In this document: piece after piece, positions 1 through 5,177 of the stretch | Numbering within the stretch: the first letter of the stretch is position 1 | How the letters are laid out: the number at the start of each line of letters is the position of its first letter | Source of the DNA: Methanobacteriota archaeon | Lineage (GTDB): Archaea > Thermoplasmatota > Thermoplasmata > RBG-16-68-12 | NCBI GenBank assembly: GCA_005879045.1 | Contig: VBLV01000003.1 | Span: 1 to 7,906, forward strand | Reading direction: 5' to 3' | DNA: 7,906 bases | Translations under genes and position numbers: made by a program | The notes under the pieces: generated by a model | What the model was told of the DNA's origin: nothing | The model's input: only the letters and a program-made list of their open reading frames with translations | Databases searched by the model: none

Positions 1-1
1 C

Positions 2-343
2 GGGCTCGCGATTGGAGAGAAGAATCACTGGAAGAAAGGATACGGCACGGAGGCGGTCCAATTGCTATTGCAGGAAGCCTTCGAACAGCTCAACCTGCAT
101 CGGCTCACCTGGTGGACCTTTGCAGAAAACGAGGCGAGTCTCGCCCTCGCGAAAAAGACGGGCTTCCGTGAGGAGGGCCGTACCCGGGACTCCGTCTTCT
201 TCGACAACGAGTACCACGATAGCGTGATCCTGGGCCTCCTCAAGGAGGAGTACGAAGCCCGGAAGCACGCCTCCCCGCCGCCGCAGTCCATGTTCTCCGC
301 CAGCGGACGAAAGGGCGAAGGTCACGACCGCCGTCACAATTGA
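2..343 (+). CDS. GNAT-family N-acetyltransferase, RimJ/RimL-like (C-terminal part)
   Basis: The start lies before the window; 113 codons are visible to the TGA at 341-343. The visible part begins in the acetyl-CoA-binding core: GLAIGEKNHWKKGYGTEA is the usual 'IG..W.kGYGTEA' pyrophosphate-binding loop and following helix of RimJ/RimL-type GNATs. It continues through LNLHRLTWWTFAENEASL (strand plus 'N..S...' helix), KKTGFREEGRTRD (the KlGF.eEG.lR signature) and FDNEYHDSVILGLLKEEY, the normal C-terminal strand and helix. Such enzymes move an acetyl group from acetyl-CoA to a protein N-terminus or a small amine; the substrate cannot be told here. About 28 residues rich in Pro, Ser, Arg and Gly follow the normal family end, probably a disordered tail. 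A TTG at 62 is not the real start because homology runs upstream of it to the window edge. Confidence 0.9.
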   Translation, partial: GLAIGEKNHWKKGYGTEAVQLLLQEAFEQLNLHRLTWWTFAENEASLALAKKTGFREEGRTRDSVFFDNEYHDSVILGLLKEEYEARKHASPPPQSMFSASGRKGEGHDRRHN

Positions 344-380
344 GGCGACGCTCCAGCTCCCGAAGGTGAGGGCAACATCA

Positions 381-657
381 GGAGGATCGGCTACTGAACC
401 CTGAGAACGAGCGGATCACCACGGCTCTCGCGGGAGGGCCACGCCGCACGCCGACAATCGCGTCTTCGCCGCCCGTGAGGTCCAGGTCGCCGACCGCCTG
501 AGTGCGGACATGGCCGTGATCGCGGAGTGTTCGAAGGGCGAGATGAAGGTGGACGAGATGGCCCGGAAGGTCGAGAGGTATCCGGTTGAAGATCCTGAGG
601 CTGGCCGCGGACCTCGTAATGGTAATCGCTCCCGCGCGACTTTCGACAGGGTATTAG
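381..657 (+). pseudogene. Candidate degenerate small gene, two compensating frameshifts and no normal start
   Basis: No intact frame here looks like a convincing gene, but three consecutive pieces do. Frame of position 394 reads LNPENERITTALAG to about 435. The next frame reads DNRVFAAREVQVADRLSAD and then MAVIAECSKGEMKVDEMARK, to about 590, with G/C at nearly every third codon position. The first frame then resumes with LKILRLAADLVMVIAPARL and ends STGY at the TAG 655-657. A GGAGG at 381-385 lies 8 bases before a CTG at 394, as if an ATG had been lost. Read through, the product would be roughly 85-90 residues, mostly helical. I do not recognise the family. Alternatives are a sequencing or assembly error in an intact gene, or chance openness in GC-rich DNA. 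An open frame from 510 to 725 exists, but its last 40 residues look non-coding and run into the tail of the convergent TFS gene. Confidence 0.4.
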
Positions 658-682
658 GGTTCCCGGACGACGTCGCAGGACT

Positions 683-997
683 TCAGTACTCACGCCACGT
701 ATGCTGGCACTTCACGCATCGATAGATGCGCGTCGTCGGCTCGTCCGCGGCGCGCGTCTGGCGCATGACCCAGAAGGCTTCGTAGTGCCCGCACTTCGGA
801 CATTCGACACGCGTCCTCGGCAAGGTCTCCGTGATCTCATCGAGGACGAGCGTGTCCGCGGGCTTCTCTTTCCCCGGACGTGCGACCCGCGTGACGGTCG
901 CGTCTTTCCCGGAAAGAGAACGCTCGTAGCCGCACGAATTGCAATGCACCTTCCCCTTCGCCGGATAGAGAAGCGAACCGCACTTCGGACAGAACAT
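683..997 (-). CDS. tfs: Transcription factor S (archaeal TFIIS/RPB9-like transcript-cleavage factor)
   Basis: This 104-residue protein has the full family layout. The N-terminal zinc ribbon (FCPKCGSLL with C3/C6, CNSCGY with C19/C22) docks on RNA polymerase. A linker follows, then the C-terminal zinc ribbon (C66/C69 in VECPKCG, C94/C97 in YRCVKCQHTW). Between the last two cysteine pairs is QTRAADEPTTRIYRC, containing the paired acids D85-E86 of the hairpin that enters the polymerase secondary channel and triggers cleavage of backtracked RNA; an active factor is therefore expected. I chose the ATG at 995-997 because family members begin at or just before FCPKCG. A TTG 18 bases upstream (1013-1015) would add six residues but lies before the predicted transcript start. 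The gene is convergent with the 381-657 remnant and 46 bases downstream of the membrane-protein gene, with a TATA-like box in that gap. Confidence 0.95.
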   Translation of the reverse strand: MFCPKCGSLLYPAKGKVHCNSCGYERSLSGKDATVTRVARPGKEKPADTLVLDEITETLPRTRVECPKCGHYEAFWVMRQTRAADEPTTRIYRCVKCQHTWREY

Positions 998-1025
998 GGG
1001 GGACGGACACGCCAAAGACGCGTGC

Positions 1026-1033
1026 GATAAAAA
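1026..1033 (-). promoter_or_regulatory. TATA-like box for the TFS gene
   Basis: On the minus strand the sequence reads CCTTTTTATC, the only AT-rich stretch in the 46-base gap. Its centre is about 33 bases before the TFS ATG, so a start site some 26 bases downstream would give a leader of about 7 bases. No Shine-Dalgarno precedes that ATG, which fits a near-leaderless mRNA. Confidence 0.5.
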
Positions 1034-1043
1034 GGTTGCGCGC

Positions 1044-2186
1044 TCAGAGCTTCGAGTGATCGTAATTCTTCAGTGCGCGCTCGACAAATCGCTGGATCGC
1101 GCGCTCCTCGGCCTGCGAACGGGTGCGCGCCGGACGCGCGGGCGGCTCTCGCGACTCGGTCTCTTCTTCGTCGTCGTCCGCCTCCTGGTGGTGAGCGGGA
1201 TGGCGGTGCTCCCGGCGCTCTTCCGTGTGTCCATGAGAGACCCGATGGGTGCGAGTGGCGACGATCTCCTCGCCCTCGTCGTCGTCCGCTTCTTCTTCGT
1301 CTCGGCGCCGCGGTCGGACCAGGCTGTAGCCGCCTGACTCACCGAGTTCCGCCGGAATCTTGCGGAGGAATTCGAGGTAGTCCGCGTGGCCTCGACGATG
1401 TCGGGTCCGTCCCGGTGCGCCGACGGCCGCGGGATGCCCGTGGGCCCGGGTGCGAACGGGTCGGCGGGATCGGTGGACCTCTTCGTCCTCTTCGTATGCC
1501 TCTTCTTCGTCGTCGACGTAGGGTCGCGCGCCGAGGATCGGCTGCACGAGGTTGACGCCCAGCGAGGCGCCGGATCCGGAGCGCGAGAGGAGCTCGCGGC
1601 GGGTCTGCTCCGCGATCAAGCCGCCGATGTACGCGAAGATGACCACCGTGAGGTATCCGTTCGTCCCCATGCCGAAGGTCGAGGTCAGGGCCTCGACGAA
1701 GCCCCGCATGTACGCGACCATGAAATCCTTGTAGGGCGCGAGGAACGGCAGGATGCTCGAGGCCCCGTCGCTCACCACCATCGGCAGCGAGGCGACGAAG
1801 TCAATCTGGTGCGCCGCGAAGTTGTGCGCGTACGCGACGTTCGCGATGTAAATGGCGGCGATGGGCATGAGCGCCGCGATGACCGCCTTGATCGGCGAGC
1901 CGGCCCGGCGACCTCCGACGTAGCCGGCAATCATGGGCCCGGCCGGTGGAAACCACCACAGCAGGAACGAGAGGATCAGGATCACGCGGGACGAGGACCA
2001 GAACGAAAACGGTGGCCCATCCCGATGGAAGCGTCCGGCCTCACCGTCGACCTCGATCCGATAGACGCCCGGCGTATGCGATCGGGTCCGTGGCTTCGTC
2101 TTTCGCCGCCTGCGGGGCGGCTCGTCCTCCTCGATGTCCCTGGCGCGACGGGGCCAGAGAAGCCACCGGAGTAGTCCCATTCCCAT
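1044..2186 (-). CDS. Three-helix membrane protein with a long polyampholyte tail, function unknown
   Basis: The protein has 380 residues. Residues 12-35 are strongly basic (RRRRKTKPRTR). Three hydrophobic segments follow, at about 67-91 (VILILSFLLWWFPPAGPMIAG), 99-120 (KAVIAALMPIAAIYIANVAY) and 176-194 (GYLTVVIFAYIGGLIAE); 130-172 is a semi-polar stretch that may be re-entrant or a loop. The GPMIAGYVGGRRAGSPIKA turn resembles the glycine-rich inter-helix turn of small archaeal membrane families such as DUF5518, but I claim no membership. From about 223 to 357 the chain is low complexity: acidic blocks (DDEEEAYEEDEE, RDEEEADDDEGEE, EADDDEEETES) alternate with Arg/His-rich blocks. It ends in a predicted helix, AEERAIQRFVERALKNYDHS. 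No catalytic motif is visible. In-frame ATGs lie at 2184-2186 and 2178-2180; the second has a better purine-rich leader, so the start could be two residues in. Confidence 0.85.
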   Translation of the reverse strand: MGMGLLRWLLWPRRARDIEEDEPPRRRRKTKPRTRSHTPGVYRIEVDGEAGRFHRDGPPFSFWSSSRVILILSFLLWWFPPAGPMIAGYVGGRRAGSPIKAVIAALMPIAAIYIANVAYAHNFAAHQIDFVASLPMVVSDGASSILPFLAPYKDFMVAYMRGFVEALTSTFGMGTNGYLTVVIFAYIGGLIAEQTRRELLSRSGSGASLGVNLVQPILGARPYVDDEEEAYEEDEEVHRSRRPVRTRAHGHPAAVGAPGRTRHRRGHADYLEFLRKIPAELGESGGYSLVRPRRRDEEEADDDEGEEIVATRTHRVSHGHTEERREHRHPAHHQEADDDEEETESREPPARPARTRSQAEERAIQRFVERALKNYDHSKL

Positions 2187-2240
2187 CCCAGCAAGGTCAA
2201 GTCGGACCTTTGTCTGACGGGTTGAGACCGGCCCCGAGCG

Positions 2241-2250
2241 TATTAATAGA
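2241..2250 (-). promoter_or_regulatory. TATA-like box for the membrane-protein gene
   Basis: The minus strand reads TCTATTAATA, preceded by CCAAA, in otherwise GC-rich DNA. It lies about 59 bases before the ATG, implying a leader of roughly 30 bases. Its core TATTAATA is palindromic, so it could also work rightward, but no convincing gene starts there. Confidence 0.45.
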
Positions 2251-2319
2251 TTTGGTCGCGGCGGCGACTTGACAAAGGAACCGCATCGGGCGCAACGTCC
2301 CTCGACGCACGAGGACGAT

Positions 2320-2673
2320 TCATGTCCTGGGTCGATATCGATTGGGATCGTCGAAGAAGTCGATCACTCGAAAGCCCGCCTTGAACGATGCGGAATGGGG
2401 GACGCCCGCCGGAACGAAGTACTCGTCACCGCGGCGCAATGTTCGCGTGACCTTGTCGATCGTCAACTGCATCTCCCCATCGACGACGATTCCCCACTGG
2501 GCCGCGTGGCTGTGTTCGGGCACCCTCGAATCCTCTCGCGCTTGGAACAACGTCGCCGACGCTGTCGATCCCTGGAGTAACCACAAGGTTACCCCACGAA
2601 GGGGCGTGTCCGCTTCCGGCAACTTCCGAATGAACTCCGGGAATCCCGCCATGGTTGGGGAATTCACTTCCAC
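2320..2673 (-). CDS. Small single-domain cupin protein
   Basis: This 117-residue protein is one cupin beta-barrel. Motif 1 is PEHSHAAQWGIVVDGE (residues 52-67), with metal ligands H54 and H56 and Q59 where many cupins have Glu. Motif 2 is GDEYFVPAGVPHSA (82-95), with H93 as the last ligand. The end, AGFRVIDFFDDPNRY, is typical of stand-alone cupins of this type. Such proteins bind one divalent metal and may be isomerases, dioxygenases or binding proteins; the substrate cannot be assigned. The GTG at 2671-2673 is used because a TATA-like element lies about 28 bases before it, which suits a leaderless start. An in-frame ATG at 2650-2652 would remove seven residues without touching the barrel. 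The gene is divergent from the CBS-domain gene, with 56 bases between the starts. Confidence 0.85.
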   Translation of the reverse strand: MEVNSPTMAGFPEFIRKLPEADTPLRGVTLWLLQGSTASATLFQAREDSRVPEHSHAAQWGIVVDGEMQLTIDKVTRTLRRGDEYFVPAGVPHSASFKAGFRVIDFFDDPNRYRPRT

Positions 2674-2697
2674 GGTTTGAAGGTCCCGGCGGCAAAG

Positions 2698-2705
2698 GAT
2701 AAGAC
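2698..2705 (-). promoter_or_regulatory. TATA-like box for the cupin gene
   Basis: The minus strand reads TCTTATCC, centred about 28 bases before the GTG at 2673, so the transcript would start almost at that GTG. No Shine-Dalgarno precedes the GTG. The box lies in the short gap shared with the divergent CBS gene, so the two promoters probably overlap. Confidence 0.35.
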
Positions 2706-2729
2706 CGGCCTCGTCGTTACGACGGATGG

Positions 2730-3161
2730 ATGGTCCTCTTCGCGAAAGACATCGTGGAAACGGAATTCCTCACGATGCCGCCGCAACGTTCGGTGCTCGA
2801 GGCCGCGAAGGCAATGGCGACGCGTCGTCACGGGTTTGTGATCGTCATGTCGCCCGAAGGGACGCCCATCGGCATCGTGACGGAGTGGGACATCCTCGCG
2901 AAGGTCGTCGCCCCGGGACGGGACCCGGCTGAGGTCCGACTACAAGACATCATGAGCGCGAACTTGGTGTCCGTCGACGCGAACGAGGGCATCGATCGAG
3001 TTGCGAAGCTCATGGCGCAGGACGGGACTCGAAGAGTGCTGGTCACCAAGGACGGGAAGCTCCTGGGCGTGATTCGCGTGCAGACGATCCTCGCGCGCAT
3101 GCGGGATTACATCGACTCGATCAGCGCTCAGATCGCGCGGGCTCAGCTGCCAATTTTCTGA
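2730..3161 (+). CDS. Two-CBS-domain protein
   Basis: The 143 residues are almost wholly a pair of CBS domains (Bateman module). CBS1 is about residues 6-62 (KDIVETEFLTMPPQRSVLEA, then PIGIVTEWDILAKVV). CBS2 is about 71-125 (LQDIMSANLVSVDANEGIDR, then RRVLVTKDGKLLGVI and RVQTILARM). CBS pairs usually bind AMP, ATP, SAM or related ligands in the cleft between the domains and regulate a partner or fused enzyme. Here nothing is fused, so the module must act in trans, if it acts as a regulator. The short C-terminal helix (DYIDSISAQIARAQLPIF) could help dimerise. The ATG at 2730 fits the domain boundary; no clear Shine-Dalgarno precedes it. A second ATG four bases earlier (2726) is in another frame. 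Neither neighbour reveals a target. Confidence 0.92.
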   Translation: MVLFAKDIVETEFLTMPPQRSVLEAAKAMATRRHGFVIVMSPEGTPIGIVTEWDILAKVVAPGRDPAEVRLQDIMSANLVSVDANEGIDRVAKLMAQDGTRRVLVTKDGKLLGVIRVQTILARMRDYIDSISAQIARAQLPIF

Positions 3162-3244
3162 TCGCCCCGCGGCGTTCGATTCACGAGGAGGGGCCTCGGT
3201 CCGAGTGCGATGCCAACCGGGGTGCGGATTTTCCGAAAGTGCGT

Positions 3245-3406
3245 CTAATCACCGTGGTCGGGGCATCGGACCTTCATGACGCCCTCGCCGACCAGACGCC
3301 ACTCACAGCCGCAGTCGAACCGTGCGGCGACGATTCGCGTCTTCCTTGCCGGAAACCGGAAGTCCATCGCGTTGCCCAGATCCAACTCGACGGCCGTGAC
3401 GGTCAT
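3245..3406 (-). CDS. 53-residue Cys-containing protein coupled to the glycosyltransferase
   Basis: The ATG at 3404-3406 overlaps the TGA of the glycosyltransferase gene as ATGA, with a purine-rich GGTGG a few bases upstream, so it is probably translated by coupling. The product begins MTVTAVELDLGNAMDFRFPA and ends in DCGCEW...MKVRCPDHGD. C32, C34, C48 and H51 form a C-x-C...C-x2-H pattern that could bind one zinc ion. I recognise no family. The same frame stays open upstream to 3598, but that part lies inside the glycosyltransferase gene in another frame and looks non-coding (Arg/Pro/Ala-rich), so I start the gene at 3406. Its position suggests co-expression with the glycosyltransferase; a functional link is inference. 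Confidence 0.65.
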   Translation of the reverse strand: MTVTAVELDLGNAMDFRFPARKTRIVAARFDCGCEWRLVGEGVMKVRCPDHGD

Positions 3407-4398
3407 TGATCCACCGCCCGCCGCAATGGCGTCGTCGCAGGCGAACGCTGCAATTCGCGGACGTCCCGCGGGTTCAACCGCCTCATGAGGAGGCGCCATG
3501 CGATGAGGAGCCCCGTGCGGAGCGGGATCAGTTTCGCTTCCCCAATCCGGCGCGCGTAGTCGACCGGCAGCTCCTTCATGTGCGCTCCGACCTCGCATGC
3601 GGATGCGAAGATGTCCGCCTCCAGGTCGAAGCTCTCGGCGGCCAGGCGGAAATGCTGGAGCGCGTCCTCACGGAATGCCCACATCCCGGTGCAGACGTCG
3701 CTGATCGGGAACCCGAACAGGAATCGGGCGAAGCCGCTCAGGACCTCGTTGCCCAGACGGTTCAGGGACGTGAAGGCACCGTCCTCGATGCGGCCGCGCA
3801 ACCGGGAGCCCGCGACGACGTCGCATCCGGATTCCAGGGCGTCGACGAACTCCGGGATCTGTTCCGGCGGATACGTCCCGTCCGCATCGAGCATGACGTA
3901 GAGCCTGGGGCCTGGGATGTGCTGACGACTCCGATCGTTCATCAGGTGATCGAGCGCCTGCCGGACGCCGTTCCCCTTCCCTTCGCCACTCTGCACGTAG
4001 ATGCTCGCGCCGCGGTCCTTTGCGACCTCCGGGGTCGCATCCACCGACTGGCCGTCCACGACCCAAACGTAGACGTCGTAACCGGCACGCTTCAGAGGTT
4101 CCATCGGGACTCGTTCGATGACCGACCCCACAGCCATCTCCTCATTGAGGGCCGGGAGCAGGACCACAATACTTCGTGTCCGTACGCCTCCGGGAGCCAG
4201 GTGCCCACCCGGCTCGCGTTCGTTGATGAGAGGTCGGGAACCCCCGAAGATCCCGCCTCCGTCCGGACTCGCACGAACGGTCGCTCCCGACCCGGTGATC
4301 GGAATGTGTTGGCCGAAGAGCGGCCGACGGAACCGCGGTCGAAACGACGGGGCCTTTGGCCGACGGTCCTTGACGCCCTTGGCAATCCCGAATGCCAT
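3403..4398 (-). CDS. Family 2 glycosyltransferase, DPM1/dolichol-phosphate-sugar synthase-like
   Basis: This 331-residue protein has a GT-A fold from about residue 76. VVLLPALNEEMAVGSVIERV is the first strand and loop for nucleotide-sugar binding. VVDGQSVDATPEVA follows, then GEGKGNGVRQAL, and MLDADGTYPPEQIP carries the metal-binding D-x-D (D171-A-D173). Next come AGSRLRGRIEDGAF, SDVCTGMWAFREDAL and SFDLEADIFASACEVG...ELPVDYARRIGEAKL. This is the pattern of polyprenyl-phosphate glycosyltransferases that load a sugar from a nucleotide donor onto a lipid carrier at the inner membrane face, for N-glycosylation or surface glycans. No transmembrane helix follows; LLIAWRLLMRRLNP (298-310) may be an amphipathic membrane anchor. 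The first 75 residues are an unusual basic, Gly/Pro-rich extension. The ATG at 4398 is supported by GGAG 7 bases upstream. The stop overlaps the next gene. Confidence 0.9.
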   Translation of the reverse strand: MAFGIAKGVKDRRPKAPSFRPRFRRPLFGQHIPITGSGATVRASPDGGGIFGGSRPLINEREPGGHLAPGGVRTRSIVVLLPALNEEMAVGSVIERVPMEPLKRAGYDVYVWVVDGQSVDATPEVAKDRGASIYVQSGEGKGNGVRQALDHLMNDRSRQHIPGPRLYVMLDADGTYPPEQIPEFVDALESGCDVVAGSRLRGRIEDGAFTSLNRLGNEVLSGFARFLFGFPISDVCTGMWAFREDALQHFRLAAESFDLEADIFASACEVGAHMKELPVDYARRIGEAKLIPLRTGLLIAWRLLMRRLNPRDVRELQRSPATTPLRRAVDQ

Positions 4399-4440
4399 CT
4401 TCCTTCTCCGCCCCCGGGAGTGGGTCGGCGAGGGTCAATA

Positions 4441-4452
4441 GGCGTATGTTTT
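4441..4452 (-). promoter_or_regulatory. Possible promoter element of the glycosyltransferase gene
   Basis: The minus strand reads CCAAAACATACGCC in this area. It is centred roughly 48 bases before the ATG, leaving a leader of about 22 bases that would include the GGAG Shine-Dalgarno. The match to a TATA box is weak. Confidence 0.25.
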
Positions 4453-4469
4453 GGACCGGTTTGGACGGG
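4450..4469 (+). repeat. Tandem 10-base direct repeat between divergent genes
   Basis: TTTGGACCGG (4450-4459) is followed directly by TTTGGACGGG (4460-4469), with one mismatch in ten. One-turn spacing puts both copies on the same face of the DNA, as expected for an operator. It lies between the glycosyltransferase and the first ribbon-helix-helix gene and touches the predicted promoter of the former. A related GTTTGGACC lies after the second paralogue at 5724. Confidence 0.45.
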
Positions 4470-4504
4470 TTAGCATGTGTGGCCGACCATCGGGGAGAGT
4501 GCAA

Positions 4505-4529
4505 AAGAACATCTAAGAACACAAAGAAC
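4505..4529 (+). repeat. Three AAGAAC direct repeats upstream of the ribbon-helix-helix gene
   Basis: AAGAAC occurs at 4505-4510, 4515-4520 and 4524-4529, with starts 10 and 9 bases apart, so nearly in helical phase. The block is the most AT-rich stretch before the first ribbon-helix-helix gene and overlaps where its promoter should be. Ribbon-helix-helix proteins often bind short tandem repeats, so an autoregulatory operator is a reasonable guess. Chance in a purine-rich patch is the alternative. Confidence 0.4.
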
Positions 4530-4562
4530 GATGTGCTAGGACGCATGAGGCAGGGCCGGTTC

Positions 4563-5099
4563 ATGCCAGGAAAGGCGAGTGTGACAAGGTCCGTCCGGAT
4601 TGAGAAGGACGCGGACGAACGTCTGCGGCACCTTGCCGAACAGGGCGACACGAGCGTGAACACGCTCGTCAACCGCGCGCTTCGGAAGTTCGTCGAGTGG
4701 GATGCCTACGGCGAGAAGTTCGGCTTCATCACGTTGCCTTCGGCCATGCTGATCAAACTCATGGACTGCCTCACGGACGAGGAGGCTCGGGAGCTAGGGA
4801 TTTGGGCGGGGAAGAACCTGGTGAAGGAATACATCACGTTCTGGTTCAAGGAGGTCACTCCAGAAACGCTGCTCGAAGGGTTCCCGAAGTTGTTGGCGAA
4901 GTATGGGCGGGCCTTCGCGTACGAGGAGCTCGAGGAAGGGGACCGGCGCACCATTATCCTCAAGCACGGGAGCGGCGCGAAATGGTCGACGTTCTATGAG
5001 GAGGCGATCCGCACCGCGTTCCGCGACCACCTCAAGCGAGAGGTCAAGGTCGAGAAGTCGGAGAACCAGGTCGTCGTCCGCCTCCGGCTCTACGAATGA
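4563..5099 (+). CDS. Ribbon-helix-helix protein fused to a conserved unknown domain, copy 1
   Basis: The protein has 178 residues. Residues 6-47 (SVTRSVRIEKDADERLRHLA, then SVNTLVNRALRKFVEWD) form a ribbon-helix-helix DNA-binding unit: one strand, helix A, turn, helix B. Residues 48-178 are a mixed alpha/beta domain marked by EKFGFITLPS, DEEARELG, KEYITFWFKEV, KYGRAFAYEE, TIILKHGSGAKWS and ENQVVVRLRL. From memory, archaea such as Thaumarchaeota have proteins with this layout, but I cannot name a Pfam family. An RHH dimer joined to an aromatic-rich domain suggests a ligand- or partner-sensing transcription regulator; that is inference. The ATG at 4563 is chosen because it aligns with the start of the paralogue (MP...SVTR.IRIE.D). 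An in-frame ATG at 4545 would add six residues, and the frame stays open further upstream without coding character. Confidence 0.85.
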   Translation: MPGKASVTRSVRIEKDADERLRHLAEQGDTSVNTLVNRALRKFVEWDAYGEKFGFITLPSAMLIKLMDCLTDEEARELGIWAGKNLVKEYITFWFKEVTPETLLEGFPKLLAKYGRAFAYEELEEGDRRTIILKHGSGAKWSTFYEEAIRTAFRDHLKREVKVEKSENQVVVRLRLYE

Positions 5100-5122
5100 C
5101 CGTCCATCCTTCCGAACAAAGG

Positions 5123-5131
5123 ATTACATAG
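5123..5131 (+). promoter_or_regulatory. Possible TATA-like box for the second ribbon-helix-helix gene
   Basis: ATTACATAG lies about 50 bases before the TTG start. A transcript starting about 26 bases downstream would keep the Shine-Dalgarno at 5167. A second candidate, CCTATACG at 5137-5144, would place the start inside the Shine-Dalgarno and is less likely. Confidence 0.3.
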
Positions 5132-5166
5132 CTCGACCTATACGCTCCTTACTAGCTCTCCGGCCG

Positions 5167-5171
5167 GGAGG
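5167..5171 (+). promoter_or_regulatory. Shine-Dalgarno GGAGG that decides a TTG start
   Basis: GGAGG ends six bases before the TTG at 5178-5180. That TTG is the only start codon at the place where the protein aligns with its paralogue, so the site and the alignment together support TTG initiation. Confidence 0.75.
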
Positions 5172-5177
5172 AGTGGG

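Noticed and set aside
391..693. Minus-strand open frame of 100 codons
   Set aside because: The product is almost all Arg, Pro, Ser and Gly, typical of a non-coding frame in GC-rich DNA, and it overlaps the TFS stop.
1386..2174. Open plus-strand frame of about 260 codons opposite the membrane-protein gene
   Set aside because: The minus strand gives clear membrane helices and a plausible start. The plus product is low complexity without hydrophobic core patterns.
2312..2328. Inverted repeat AGGAC...GTCCT across the cupin stop codon
   Set aside because: Five base pairs with a seven-base loop and no T-rich tail; chance is likely.
3195..3205. Short inverted repeat CTCGG-T-CCGAG in the gap after the CBS gene
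   Set aside because: The stem is five base pairs with a one-base loop and no T-run, so it is not a believable terminator. The 3162-3244 gap otherwise shows nothing clear.
3407..3598. Upstream extension of the 53-residue Cys protein in the same open frame
   Set aside because: This part lies wholly within the conserved C-terminus of the glycosyltransferase in another frame and has non-coding composition. The ATGA overlap gives a better start.
3406..4473. Long open frame on the plus strand opposite the glycosyltransferase gene
   Set aside because: It is the mirror of a gene with clear GT-A motifs. Its product is rich in Arg, Asp and Pro with no recognisable domain, as expected for antisense frames in GC-rich DNA.
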